Shown here one piece after another: positions 1 to 6,579 of a stretch of DNA of 9,481 bases. The notes beneath the pieces are model-generated. The model was not told the DNA's origin. It did no database searches and worked only from the letters and a program-made list of their open reading frames with translations. A program made the position numbers and the translations under genes. The DNA comes from Aphodomonas sp964553125. GTDB lineage: Bacteria; Bacillota; Clostridia; Christensenellales; Aristaeellaceae. The stretch is taken from NCBI GenBank assembly GCA_964553125.1, contig CAZKJW010000090.1, positions 1-9,481 on the forward strand. Reading direction: 5' to 3'. Every line of letters starts with the position of its first letter. Position 1 is the first letter of the stretch.

Positions 1-245
1 ATCACCGGCAAGGCAAAGCCTATGTCTTGTCCATTCCGTTGAAAGAATAGGTAGTGGCACCGATCTTCCAATCTGTCGTGGATCTCCTGCATCGTGGATC
101 GGTATTCATTACCGAGGAAGTAATCTCTTTCCTCTGCGTTTGGGTCGGGAAACATATCCCGTTTGTAATAGGTGTGAAGCTGCTCCCAAAAGAGTGCAAC
201 GTCGTTTTCCGTGACTGCTTCACGGATGGTGATTTGGTTTTCCAT
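1..245 (-). CDS. GNAT-family N-acetyltransferase, N-terminal part, cut by the window edge
   Basis: Reading leftwards from an ATG at 243-245, the frame stays open for 81 codons to the window edge. The ribosome binding site GGAGG (253-257) lies 7 nt before the ATG. The protein begins MENQITIREAVTENDVALFW and continues with a helix around HTYYKRDMFP, then HYLFFQRNGQDIGFALPV near residues 63-80. This is the usual GNAT opening: beta strand 1 (ITIREA), helix 1, then a hairpin in which the protein's own 'xxGxxIGF' strand appears. The acetyl-CoA binding motif A would lie beyond the edge, so substrate and activity cannot be judged. GNAT enzymes move an acetyl group from acetyl-CoA to an amine, for example on antibiotics, ribosomal proteins or small metabolites. 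GC is about 45%, well below the core genes to the right. A leader peptide and attenuator-like hairpins precede it, which suggests an inducible, perhaps resistance-type, cargo gene; that is inference. Confidence 0.82.
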   Translation of the reverse strand, partial: MENQITIREAVTENDVALFWEQLHTYYKRDMFPDPNAEERDYFLGNEYRSTMQEIHDRLEDRCHYLFFQRNGQDIGFALPV

Positions 246-252
246 TTTGTTT

Positions 253-295
253 CCTCCAAAATTTTATTCGGAGGGTTAGGAAGCGTGAACCCTCC
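253..295 (-). promoter_or_regulatory. Attenuator-like competing hairpins in front of the GNAT gene
   Basis: Three complementary arms lie in a row on the minus strand. Arm 1 is GGAGGGTT (288-295), inside the leader ORF. Arm 2 is AACCCTCC (270-277), at the leader stop. Arm 3 is TTTGGAGG (253-260), which contains the GNAT ribosome binding site. Arms 1 and 2 form a perfect 8-bp hairpin with a 10-nt loop. Arm 2, shifted by three bases (CCTCCGAA, 267-274), can instead pair with arm 3 over 8 bp with one G-U pair and a 6-nt loop, hiding the binding site. A ribosome stalled in the leader would cover arm 1. In this simple three-arm layout that would leave arm 2 free to bind arm 3, so stalling might repress, or a fourth element upstream may reverse the logic. 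The pairing is seen; the mechanism is inferred from erm/cat-type translational attenuation. Confidence 0.6.
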
Positions 296-314
296 ATACA
301 CGACTCATTTTCAT
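276..314 (-). CDS. Leader peptide of 12 residues (MKMSRVWRVHAS)
   Basis: A 13-codon ORF (ATG at 312-314, TAA at 276-278) lies 30 nt upstream of the GNAT start. It has its own ribosome binding site, AAAGGGTGG at 321-329, separated from the ATG by six bases of T. The peptide is MKMSRVWRVHAS; a second in-frame ATG at codon 3 could also serve. Codons 8 to 9 (AGG GTT) form part of the first hairpin arm and the stop codon lies in the second arm, so translation of this ORF must affect RNA folding before the acetyltransferase gene. Short arginine-, tryptophan- and valine-containing leaders of this kind act in cis as stalling peptides for antibiotic-inducible genes. I do not recognise this exact peptide with certainty, and its inducer cannot be told from sequence. 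It was found by reading around the GNAT start. Confidence 0.6.
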   Translation of the reverse strand: MKMSRVWRVHAS

Positions 315-340
315 AAAAAACCACCCTTTCTGTTTCGTAT

Positions 341-392
341 TTGTATTCAAAACACTTAGAAAGTGTTGATACCAAGTTGTAATTCAAAACGG
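341..392. repeat. Imperfect direct repeat TTGTA(A)TTCAAAAC flanking the hairpin
   Basis: On the plus strand TTGTATTCAAAACAC (341-355) recurs as TTGTAATTCAAAACGG (377-392) with one inserted base. The copies are 36 bp apart and lie on either side of the palindrome at 351-367. They sit in the AT-rich stretch upstream of the leader peptide, where the promoter of the leader/GNAT unit should be. They could be paired protein-binding sites or a small duplication. I found no convincing -35/-10 pair here. Confidence 0.4.
351..367. repeat. Perfect 7-bp inverted repeat AACACTT-AGA-AAGTGTT
   Basis: The plus strand reads AACACTT (351-357), AGA, AAGTGTT (361-367), a perfect inverted repeat with a 3-nt centre. 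On the minus strand it lies about 37 nt upstream of the leader ATG and is followed by TTTTG, so it could be a weak hairpin or an operator. The stem is AT-rich and the following T run is short, so a strong intrinsic terminator is unlikely. Confidence 0.45.
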
Positions 393-476
393 ACTAACAC
401 GCTGCTCTTTAGATATCTCATCAGCTCTCTGTGCGGGAACGTCAGACCAAAACGGTTGTATGTTTATTGCAGCTCC

Positions 477-688
477 TTAAATCAGTCCGAAATATTCAAA
501 CGCTTCTCTGATTGCGTTCTCTTTCTCCGGTGGACACTGTGGCTGTCTGGGATGCTTGGACTTGGACTTGCTGTAATTCTCCCGCAGCGCTTCAGCACAG
601 AGGCATTGATTTCTTAGCAGGCGGCTTTCTTCTCCGTATTGGTCGCATCCGTCTTGTCTATGTTCAGCCTGATCTCAATATACTGTCA
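477..688 (-). pseudogene. Degenerate RumA-tail domain, in frame behind rlmD and then frameshifted
   Basis: Beyond the rlmD TGA (686-688) the same frame continues QYIEIRLNIDKTDATNTEKK and AAC to a TAA at 614-616, then runs on as EINASVLKRCGR. Near 585-600 the recognisable text moves to another minus frame: RENYSKSKSKHPRQPQC, then PPEKENAIREAFEYFGLI, ending at TAA 477-479. From memory, many clostridial rumA-type genes end in a tail with this order: an 'IEIxLxxDxxD' strand, an 'AxVKxKCGI' segment, 'RENYxKxKSE', 'QPxCPPEKExAI' and 'REALEYFGMI'. This copy lacks part of the middle, carries two in-frame stops and a frameshift, and has no start codon of its own, so it is almost certainly not translated as a whole. 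Its place after HVETV fits an old rlmD-plus-tail fusion, or an element end that brings its own 3' coding tail. The family match is by recall and was not searched. Confidence 0.6.
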
Positions 689-2044
689 ATTTTGAGGTTT
701 GGACAACAAACACACCGTCTCCACATGCGCCGTCCACGGGAACATATCGATCGGCTGCGCCGTGCGCAGGCAATAGCCCTTCTGCGCGAGCAGCTTCGCG
801 TCGCGCGCAAGCGTGGCGGGGTTGCAGCTGACATAGACGATGCGCTGCGGGTTCGCGCGGGCGACGGCTTCCAGCGCGGAGGCTTCCGCGCCCTTGCGCG
901 GCGGGTCGAGCACAATCGTGTCCGGCGCAAGGCGGCGCACAAGCGCGTCGATTTCGTCCTCCACGGCGGCGCAGGTGAACTGCGCGTTCGCTACGTCGTT
1001 GCGCGCGGCGTTCACCCGCGCGTCCTCCACCGCCTCCGGCACGATTTCAATGCCCAGCACCGACTGCGCGCGGCGCGCCAGCGGCAGGGTGATCGTGCCG
1101 CAGCCGCAATACAGATCCCAGACGCGCTCGCTGCCCGTCAGCGCGGCGAATTCCACCGCCTTCTCGCACAGCTTCTCCGCCTGCGTGCGGTTCACCTGAA
1201 AAAACGACGGCGCGGAAACGCGCATCGAGAACCCGCACAGCGTTTCGCAAAGGTGGCTCTCGCCCCACACGACGCGGTTGACCGGACCGAGAATCACGTT
1301 CGTGCGCGCCGTGTTTTCCGAGAGAATGACGGATTTGAGCCCCGGCGCGGCGCTTTGCGCCCGCGAAATCAGCGCGTCCAGATGCGGCACGGCGCGCCCG
1401 TTGACGACGAGAATGAGCATACACGAGCCGTCCGCGGCCTCGCGCGTCATCACATGGCGCAGAAGCCCGGCGTGCTTTTCTTCGTTGTAGGGCGCGACGC
1501 CGGTTTCGTTCGCCCACTCGCGCACGGCGCGCACGAGCGCGTCGCTCTGACGCGATTGCAGGAGGCAGCCGTCCGGCGCGTCGATTACGGCGTGACTGCG
1601 CGCGGCGAAGCAGCCGATTTTTACATCGCCCCGCTCGCCGGCGACGGGGAACGCGCCCTTGTTGCGATAGCGCCACGGGTCGTCCATGCCCAGCGTTTCC
1701 TGCACGTCCGGCGCTTCAAAGCCGCCGATGCGCGTGAGGCAGTCGTACACCTTCTGCCGCTTGGCGCGCAGGGTGGTTTCGTATTGCATGTGCAGCGCCG
1801 TGCAGCCGCCGCAGCGCGGATACTGTCCGCAGGGCGCTTCGCGCCGCTCGAGCGACGGCTCGTGCAGCGCTTCAATGCGCGCAAAGGCGTAGCGCTTTTC
1901 GGCGCGGACGATTTTTCCGCTGAGCTTCTCGCCCGGAAGCGCGCCGGGAACAAACACGGCCTGCCCGTCGCAGCGGCACACGCCCTCCAGCTCTGCGCCG
2001 AGGGCGTCGCACGTCAGTTCAACCGTCTGATTCTTTTTCAGCAT
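686..2044 (-). CDS. rlmD: 23S rRNA (uracil-5-)-methyltransferase, RlmD/RlmCD (RumA) type
   Basis: This 452-residue enzyme transfers a methyl group from S-adenosylmethionine to C5 of a uridine in 23S rRNA: U1939 in the E. coli enzyme, and U747 plus U1939 in some Firmicute paralogues. The N-terminus (about 1-55) is TRAM-like, for RNA binding. Cysteines C72, C78, C81 (CGQYPRCGGC) and C160 match the [4Fe-4S] ligands. The methyltransferase fold follows: FFQVNRTQAE (281-290), the SAM loop WDLYCGCGTITL (309-320), IVLDPPRKGA (377-386), and the catalytic cysteine C407 in YVSCNPATLARD. It ends with the family's HVETV (440-444). The ATG lies 7 nt after the ftsY stop with only a weak GAGAG site, suggesting translational coupling. 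The final eight codons change base composition, and a broken tail domain follows the stop, marking an insertion junction. Function should be intact, since all motifs are present. Which uridine is modified cannot be told. Confidence 0.93.
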   Translation of the reverse strand: MLKKNQTVELTCDALGAELEGVCRCDGQAVFVPGALPGEKLSGKIVRAEKRYAFARIEALHEPSLERREAPCGQYPRCGGCTALHMQYETTLRAKRQKVYDCLTRIGGFEAPDVQETLGMDDPWRYRNKGAFPVAGERGDVKIGCFAARSHAVIDAPDGCLLQSRQSDALVRAVREWANETGVAPYNEEKHAGLLRHVMTREAADGSCMLILVVNGRAVPHLDALISRAQSAAPGLKSVILSENTARTNVILGPVNRVVWGESHLCETLCGFSMRVSAPSFFQVNRTQAEKLCEKAVEFAALTGSERVWDLYCGCGTITLPLARRAQSVLGIEIVPEAVEDARVNAARNDVANAQFTCAAVEDEIDALVRRLAPDTIVLDPPRKGAEASALEAVARANPQRIVYVSCNPATLARDAKLLAQKGYCLRTAQPIDMFPWTAHVETVCLLSKPQN

Positions 2045-2051
2045 TGCACTC

Positions 2052-2948
2052 TCACAGGATCGCGTCCACGTATTCGTTTGCGTTGAAGGCCTGCAGATCG
2101 TCGATGCCCTCGCCCACGCCGATATACCACACCGGCAGCTTCAGCTCGTCCTGAATGGCAATGGCGATGCCGCCCTTCGCCGTGCCGTCGAGCTTGGTGA
2201 GAACGACGCCGTTGATCTCGGCGACCTCCTTGAACATGCGCGCCTGCTGCAGGCAGTTCTGCCCGGCGGTGGAATCCACAACCAGCATGGAGCGCATTTC
2301 CGCCTCGGGGTATTCGCGCTGGACGATCTTGGTGATCTTCGCCAGCTCGTCCATGAGGTTTTTCTTGTTGTGCAGGCGGCCGGCGGTGTCGATGATCAGA
2401 AGATCGGCGCCTTTCGCCTTGGCCGACTGAATCGCGTCGAAGACGACGGCGGCGGGGTCGGCGCCCTCGCCGTGGCGCACGATGGGCACGCCCGCGCGGT
2501 CGGCCCAGATTTGCAGCTGATCGGCGGCGGCGGCGCGGAAGGTATCGGCGGCGGCGAGAATCACGCCGTGCTGCGCGTTTTTGAAGCGCAGGGCGAGCTT
2601 GCCGATGGTGGTCGTTTTGCCCACGCCGTTCACGCCGACGACGAGCATGACCATCGGCCATTTCAGCGGCGGGCGCTTTTCGCCCATGCGGCGCTTGAGC
2701 TCGTCCTTGAGCATTTCGCGCACGCGCGGCGCTTCCTTCACTTTTTCTTCCTGCGCGCGCTTGCGGATCGTCTCAACGATGTCGGTGGCGGTGTTCACGC
2801 CCACGTCGGCCATGATGAGAATGTCGGTCAGCTCCTCGTAGAAATCGTCGTCCGCAAGGGGCATATTGGCGACAAGCTCGTCCACCTTCGTGCCGACGTT
2901 TTCACGCGTGCGGGTCAGCCCGCCGAAAATCTTGGAAAAAAATCCCAT
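2052..2948 (-). CDS. ftsY: Signal recognition particle receptor FtsY
   Basis: FtsY is the SRP-type GTPase that docks ribosome-SRP complexes at the membrane and hands them to the SecYEG translocon. Its 298 residues form a compact NG unit. A four-helix N domain covers about 20-95. The GTPase motifs are G1 GVNGVGKT (105-112), G2 DTFRAAA (135-141), G3 DTAGR (187-191), G4 TKLDG (251-255) and G5 GVGE (277-280). The long acidic A domain of E. coli FtsY is absent, as in many Gram-positives. The start MGFFSKIFGGLTRTR is a short amphipathic stretch that could contact lipid. The ATG at 2946-2948 follows a strong AAGGAGGG site (2955-2962) by 6 nt. The 61-nt gap after smc is the largest in the operon and holds only a weak GC-rich hairpin without a T run. 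The smc-ftsY order is typical of Firmicutes. Confidence 0.97.
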   Translation of the reverse strand: MGFFSKIFGGLTRTRENVGTKVDELVANMPLADDDFYEELTDILIMADVGVNTATDIVETIRKRAQEEKVKEAPRVREMLKDELKRRMGEKRPPLKWPMVMLVVGVNGVGKTTTIGKLALRFKNAQHGVILAAADTFRAAAADQLQIWADRAGVPIVRHGEGADPAAVVFDAIQSAKAKGADLLIIDTAGRLHNKKNLMDELAKITKIVQREYPEAEMRSMLVVDSTAGQNCLQQARMFKEVAEINGVVLTKLDGTAKGGIAIAIQDELKLPVWYIGVGEGIDDLQAFNANEYVDAIL

Positions 2949-3009
2949 GGTAAACCCTCCTTCGGGTGAGATAACGTGATGTGATTTCGCGGCGGTTTTG
3001 CCGCGCCTT

Positions 3010-6000
3010 TTACGACGCCTCCTCGAGCTTGACGGAGACCATGCGCGATACGCCGCGCTCCTCCATCGCCACGCCGTAAAGCGCCTGACAGCGCTCCATC
3101 GTGCCGCGGCGGTGCGTGACGACGATGAACTGCGTATCCTTCGCCAGCTCGTTGAGCGTGTCGGCGAAGTTGGCCACGTTCGCCTCGTCCAGCGCGGCCT
3201 CGATTTCGTCGAGGATGCAGAAGGGCGTGGGCTTCAGCTCCAGCATGGAGAACAGCAGCGCGATGGCCGTCAGCGCGCGCTCGCCGCCGGAGAGCAGCGA
3301 GAGCAGCTGCAGCTTCTTTCCCGGCGGTTCGGCAACGATGTCGATGCCGCAGCCGAGCACGTCGTGCTCGTCGGTCAGCCGCAGCTCGGCGCGTCCGCCG
3401 CCGAACAGCTTTGTAAACGCCGTGCCGAAGAAGCCGTTGAGCATGGCAAAGCGCTTGCGGAAGCGGCTTTCCATCTGCGAAAGCAGGCTGGAGATGATAT
3501 CCTGCAGGTCGTCCGCAGCCTTGAGCAGATCCTGCTTCTGCGCGTCGAGCATGTCGAAGCGCTCCTTCGTGGTCTGATACGCTTCCACCGCGTTGACGTT
3601 GACCGTGCCCATGCCGCGAATTTCCGTGCGGATATCGGCGATTTGCTTGTCTGCCTCGCGCAGGTTGAAATCGTCGCGCCGGAACTGCTCCGCGCCGGCG
3701 TAGGTCAGCTCGTATTCGTTCCAGATGCGATCCTGAAGCGATTTGAGATCGCCCTCGGCGCGCACAAGCTGAATTTCAAACTTGTGGCTCCTGTCGCCGT
3801 CCTCGGCGGCCTGCGCGCGCAGCGCTTCCAGCTCGCCAGTCATGCGGCGCACGTCGGTCTGCGCGGCGCGGTGCTTTTCGTTGAGCGCCTCGTGGCGCTT
3901 GCGCGCGGCGGACAGCTTTTCTTCCAGCGTTTCCGCTTCGCGCTCGCCTTCGCGCAGGCGCGCCTCGTCGTCCAGCTGAAGGCTCGACTCGGCGGCGCGT
4001 TCGCGCTCGCGGGCTTCGCGCTCGCGCAGCAGGCGTTCGCTTTCCTGCCGCAGCCGCTCGCCTTCGCGCCGCGTTGCGTCCAGCTCGCGCTCCTGCGCGG
4101 CGACGGCCACGCGCTTTTCGGCGCTTTCTTCGTGCAGCGCTTCCACCTGCGCGCGCGCCTGTGCAAGGCGCTGCTGCATGCGCACGGTTTCCGCCTGCAT
4201 CCCCTCGCGGTCGGTTTCGTCGCCCGTCTGCGCCTGCTCGGCCTGATGGAGCTGCGCCTGAATATCGGAAAGATTCTCCTGAATCTGCTCGACGAGCAGC
4301 GCCGCTTTTTCCTCGCGCGCGTCGTGCTCGGCAAGCGCCGCTCTGGCGGCCTCAAAATGCTCCGTCTCGCGCGCGACGTCGATTTCGGCCTCGTGCGCTT
4401 TGTCGTAGAGCGCGTTGCGCCGGCGCTTGGCTTCGGCGCGCGAAGCGTCGAGCGCCTGCAGCTTGTCCTGAATCTGCGAGATGCCCGCTTCGGCGGCCTT
4501 GAGCCGCGCTTCATGCTCGGCGATTTCGCGCTCGCGCGAGAGCAGGCTTGTCATGCGGCTCTGCGTCGAGCCGCCTGTCATCGAGCCGCCGGAATGCATG
4601 ACGTCGCCCTCAAGCGTGACGAGCCGGAAGGCGTGCCGCCCGCGGCGCATGATCTCGATGCCGTAATCCAGATTTTCGGCGATGACCGTGCGGCCGAGCA
4701 GATTCTCGACAATGCCGCGATACTCCTCGCCGAACTGCACCAGCTCGCTCGCCACGCCGATGCAGCCGGGCATGGAAAGCGTCTGCCGCTCCTCGCGGCT
4801 GAGCGTGCGGCCGCGGATGGTACTCATCGGCAGAAACGTGGCGCGTCCCAGCCGGTTCTGGCGCAGATAGTTGATCAGCCGCTTTGCGGCGTGCTCATCC
4901 TCGGTGATGATATTCTGCAGCGCCGGGCCGAGTGCCATTTCCAGCGCGCGCTCGTATTCCTTAGGCGTGCGCAGCACGTTGGCCACGACGCCGCGCACAG
5001 AGGAATCCCCGCGCGCATAGAGAAGCGCCTGCTTGACGGCGTTCTGATAGCCGTCGTAGTCGCGCGCCATTTCGCGCAGAACCTTCAGGCGCGACGAGGT
5101 TTCGTGCATCACGCGGGACTGTTCGTTCAGCTTTGCCAGCAGCGCTTCCGACTGCTGCGCCGCCGCGCGCACGGATTCGTCCAGCGCGCGCGCCTGCGCG
5201 TCCATCGACTGCTTGACCTCGCTCACGCGGGCAAGCTCCTCGCTGGCCGCCGTCATCGTGTCCAGCAGCGTCTGCCGCCCCTCGCGGGATGCGTCCGCGT
5301 CCGCTTTTGCGTCGGCGAGCCGGCTTTCAAGGCTCTGCTTGAGCGCGCCCAGACGCGCCTGCGCCGAGCGCATATCGGCGGCGCGGTTCATTGCCGCCAT
5401 GAGCGCGGCCTTGTGCGCTTCCAGCGTTTCTTCGCATTCGGCGGCGGCCTTCTGCGCCTCGGCGAGCGCGCGTTCCGCGCCGCTGAGCGCTTCGCGCGCC
5501 TGTGCAAGCGCCGTCTCGCGGCGCGCGGCTTCCTGCGCGTTTTCCGTGTTCGTCTGCCGCAATGCGGAAATTTTTTCGATTTCGGTCTGCCGCAGAAGCG
5601 CCTCTTTTTCGCCGTCCTCGCGGCGGCGGGCGATGCGCTCGCGCAGCAATTCGTTTGCGCCCTTGCGGGTGTCCGCCTCGCGGGCGGCTTCCAGCACGGC
5701 GGCGTTCGCCTCGTCGCAGGCGGCGTAGAGGTCGTCGGCGGCTTTTTCGCGCGCTTCGCGCTCCGCCTGAAGCGCTTCGATTTTCGGCTCGGCCTCGGCA
5801 AGCGCCTGCCGCGCTGCGTCCAGCGCCTCGCGGAACTGCGTCACGCGCTGGGTCTGCTTGTCGTGCCGGATGAGGAACTGGTTCAGATCCAGATCGCGCA
5901 GCGTGTCGCGCAGGGCGAGATAGCGTTTCGCGTCCTCCGCCTGCTTTTCCAGCGGGCCCAGCTGGCTTTCCAGCTCGGAGATGATATCCTCCACGCGGTC

Positions 6001-6564
6001 CAGGTTCTGCTGGGTGTTTGCCATGCGCTTTTCGGCTTCTTCCTTGCGCGCGCGGTAGGTGGCGATGCCCACGGCTTCCTCGAACACGCGCCGCCTGTCT
6101 TCCGATTTCTGCGAGAGGATTTCATCCACACGGCCCTGTCCCACGACGGAATAGCCGTCGCGCCCGACGCCTGTATCGCGGAACAGATCCTGAATATCGC
6201 GCAGCCGGCACGCCGCGCGGTTGATGAAATATTCGCCCTCGCCGCTGCGCCAGACACGGCGGGTGATGAGCACCTCGGCGGCGTCGATTTTGAGCGCGCC
6301 GTCCTCGTTGTCCATCAGAAGGGATACTTCGCAGAACGTCAGCGGCTTGCGCTTTTCCGTGCCGTTGAAGATGACGTCCTCCATCTTTGCGCCGCGCAGG
6401 GATTTTGCGCTCTGCTCGCCCAGCACCCAGCGCACCGCGTCGGAAATATTTGATTTTCCGCTGCCGTTCGGGCCTACGATTGCCGTCGTGCCGTTTTCAA
6501 AGAGGATCTCCGTCTTTTCGGCAAACGACTTGAAGCCCGTCAGCTCCAGTTTTTTGAGTCTCAA
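3010..6564 (-). CDS. smc: Chromosome condensation ATPase SMC
   Basis: SMC dimers, with ScpA and ScpB, organise and help segregate the chromosome by ATP-driven DNA loop extrusion. The 1184-residue length is typical for bacterial SMC. The N-terminal head starts MRLKKLELTGFKSF and has Walker A GPNGSGKSN (31-39) and the Q-loop region VGQGRVDEIL (141-150). A first coiled coil, rich in Glu, Arg and Ala, spans about 165-500. The hinge lies at about 503-665, ending in the glycine-rich GGSMTGGS. The returning coiled coil runs to about 1010. The C-terminal head has the ABC signature LSGGER (1091-1096), Walker B FCILDE (1115-1120), and VVTHRR near 1148-1153. The start codon is TTG (6562-6564). No in-frame ATG lies near it, homologues start at the same place, and GGAG (6573-6576) sits 8 nt upstream. 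The gap from rnc is 15 nt. High GC makes an open but meaningless antisense frame across the gene. Confidence 0.97.
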   Translation of the reverse strand: MRLKKLELTGFKSFAEKTEILFENGTTAIVGPNGSGKSNISDAVRWVLGEQSAKSLRGAKMEDVIFNGTEKRKPLTFCEVSLLMDNEDGALKIDAAEVLITRRVWRSGEGEYFINRAACRLRDIQDLFRDTGVGRDGYSVVGQGRVDEILSQKSEDRRRVFEEAVGIATYRARKEEAEKRMANTQQNLDRVEDIISELESQLGPLEKQAEDAKRYLALRDTLRDLDLNQFLIRHDKQTQRVTQFREALDAARQALAEAEPKIEALQAEREAREKAADDLYAACDEANAAVLEAAREADTRKGANELLRERIARRREDGEKEALLRQTEIEKISALRQTNTENAQEAARRETALAQAREALSGAERALAEAQKAAAECEETLEAHKAALMAAMNRAADMRSAQARLGALKQSLESRLADAKADADASREGRQTLLDTMTAASEELARVSEVKQSMDAQARALDESVRAAAQQSEALLAKLNEQSRVMHETSSRLKVLREMARDYDGYQNAVKQALLYARGDSSVRGVVANVLRTPKEYERALEMALGPALQNIITEDEHAAKRLINYLRQNRLGRATFLPMSTIRGRTLSREERQTLSMPGCIGVASELVQFGEEYRGIVENLLGRTVIAENLDYGIEIMRRGRHAFRLVTLEGDVMHSGGSMTGGSTQSRMTSLLSREREIAEHEARLKAAEAGISQIQDKLQALDASRAEAKRRRNALYDKAHEAEIDVARETEHFEAARAALAEHDAREEKAALLVEQIQENLSDIQAQLHQAEQAQTGDETDREGMQAETVRMQQRLAQARAQVEALHEESAEKRVAVAAQERELDATRREGERLRQESERLLREREARERERAAESSLQLDDEARLREGEREAETLEEKLSAARKRHEALNEKHRAAQTDVRRMTGELEALRAQAAEDGDRSHKFEIQLVRAEGDLKSLQDRIWNEYELTYAGAEQFRRDDFNLREADKQIADIRTEIRGMGTVNVNAVEAYQTTKERFDMLDAQKQDLLKAADDLQDIISSLLSQMESRFRKRFAMLNGFFGTAFTKLFGGGRAELRLTDEHDVLGCGIDIVAEPPGKKLQLLSLLSGGERALTAIALLFSMLELKPTPFCILDEIEAALDEANVANFADTLNELAKDTQFIVVTHRRGTMERCQALYGVAMEERGVSRMVSVKLEEAS

Positions 6565-6572
6565 GTTCTTTT

Positions 6573-6576
6573 CTCC
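6573..6576 (-). promoter_or_regulatory. Ribosome binding site deciding the TTG start of smc
   Basis: GGAG lies 8 nt before the TTG at 6562-6564 and just inside the gap after the rnc stop at 6580-6582. No ATG or GTG in this frame lies between the rnc stop and the conserved KKLELTGFKSF segment, so TTG is the only sensible start. Confidence 0.7.
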
Positions 6577-6579
6577 GGT

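Larger units (their letters stand above)
1..712. mobile_element. Low-GC accessory segment, probable end or remnant of an element inserted at the 3' end of rlmD
   Basis: Hand counts give about 44% GC for 1-480 and about 50% for 481-660, against roughly 68-73% on sampled lines of the neighbouring core genes. The change falls within the last codons of rlmD. The protein remains family-like through HVETV (713-727), then the codons switch to TGT TTG TTG TCC AAA CCT CAA AAT, which avoid the CTG/CTC style used elsewhere. The segment holds a degenerate rumA-tail domain, an attenuator-like leader and an acetyltransferase. The 3' end of rum-type genes is a known integration site for phages and conjugative elements in streptococci and related Firmicutes. 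No integrase, relaxase or matching second attachment site is visible, so element type and left boundary are unknown. A contig misjoin could give the same picture. Confidence 0.5.

Noticed and set aside
20..301. A 93-codon minus-strand frame over the GNAT region.
   Set aside because: It is in a different frame from the GNAT gene, lacks a ribosome binding site, and overlaps both the leader and the GNAT start. The GNAT frame has GGAGG at the right distance and family-like sequence.
363..617. An 84-codon plus-strand frame with a hydrophobic end.
   Set aside because: It has no ribosome binding site and lies opposite the degenerate tail domain, whose minus-strand text (RENYSKSKSK, CPPEKENAI) is recognisable.
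512..2086. A 524-codon plus-strand open frame across the rlmD region.
   Set aside because: It is antisense to rlmD, low in complexity (Arg, Ala, His), and spans the low-GC/high-GC junction. It is a by-product of GC-rich codon bias.
2998..6453. An 1151-codon open frame on the plus strand, opposite smc.
   Set aside because: It is exactly antisense to smc, which has every family motif. The translation is Arg/Ala/Leu/His-rich without domains, as expected from a high-GC coiled-coil gene read backwards. It has no sensible ribosome binding site.
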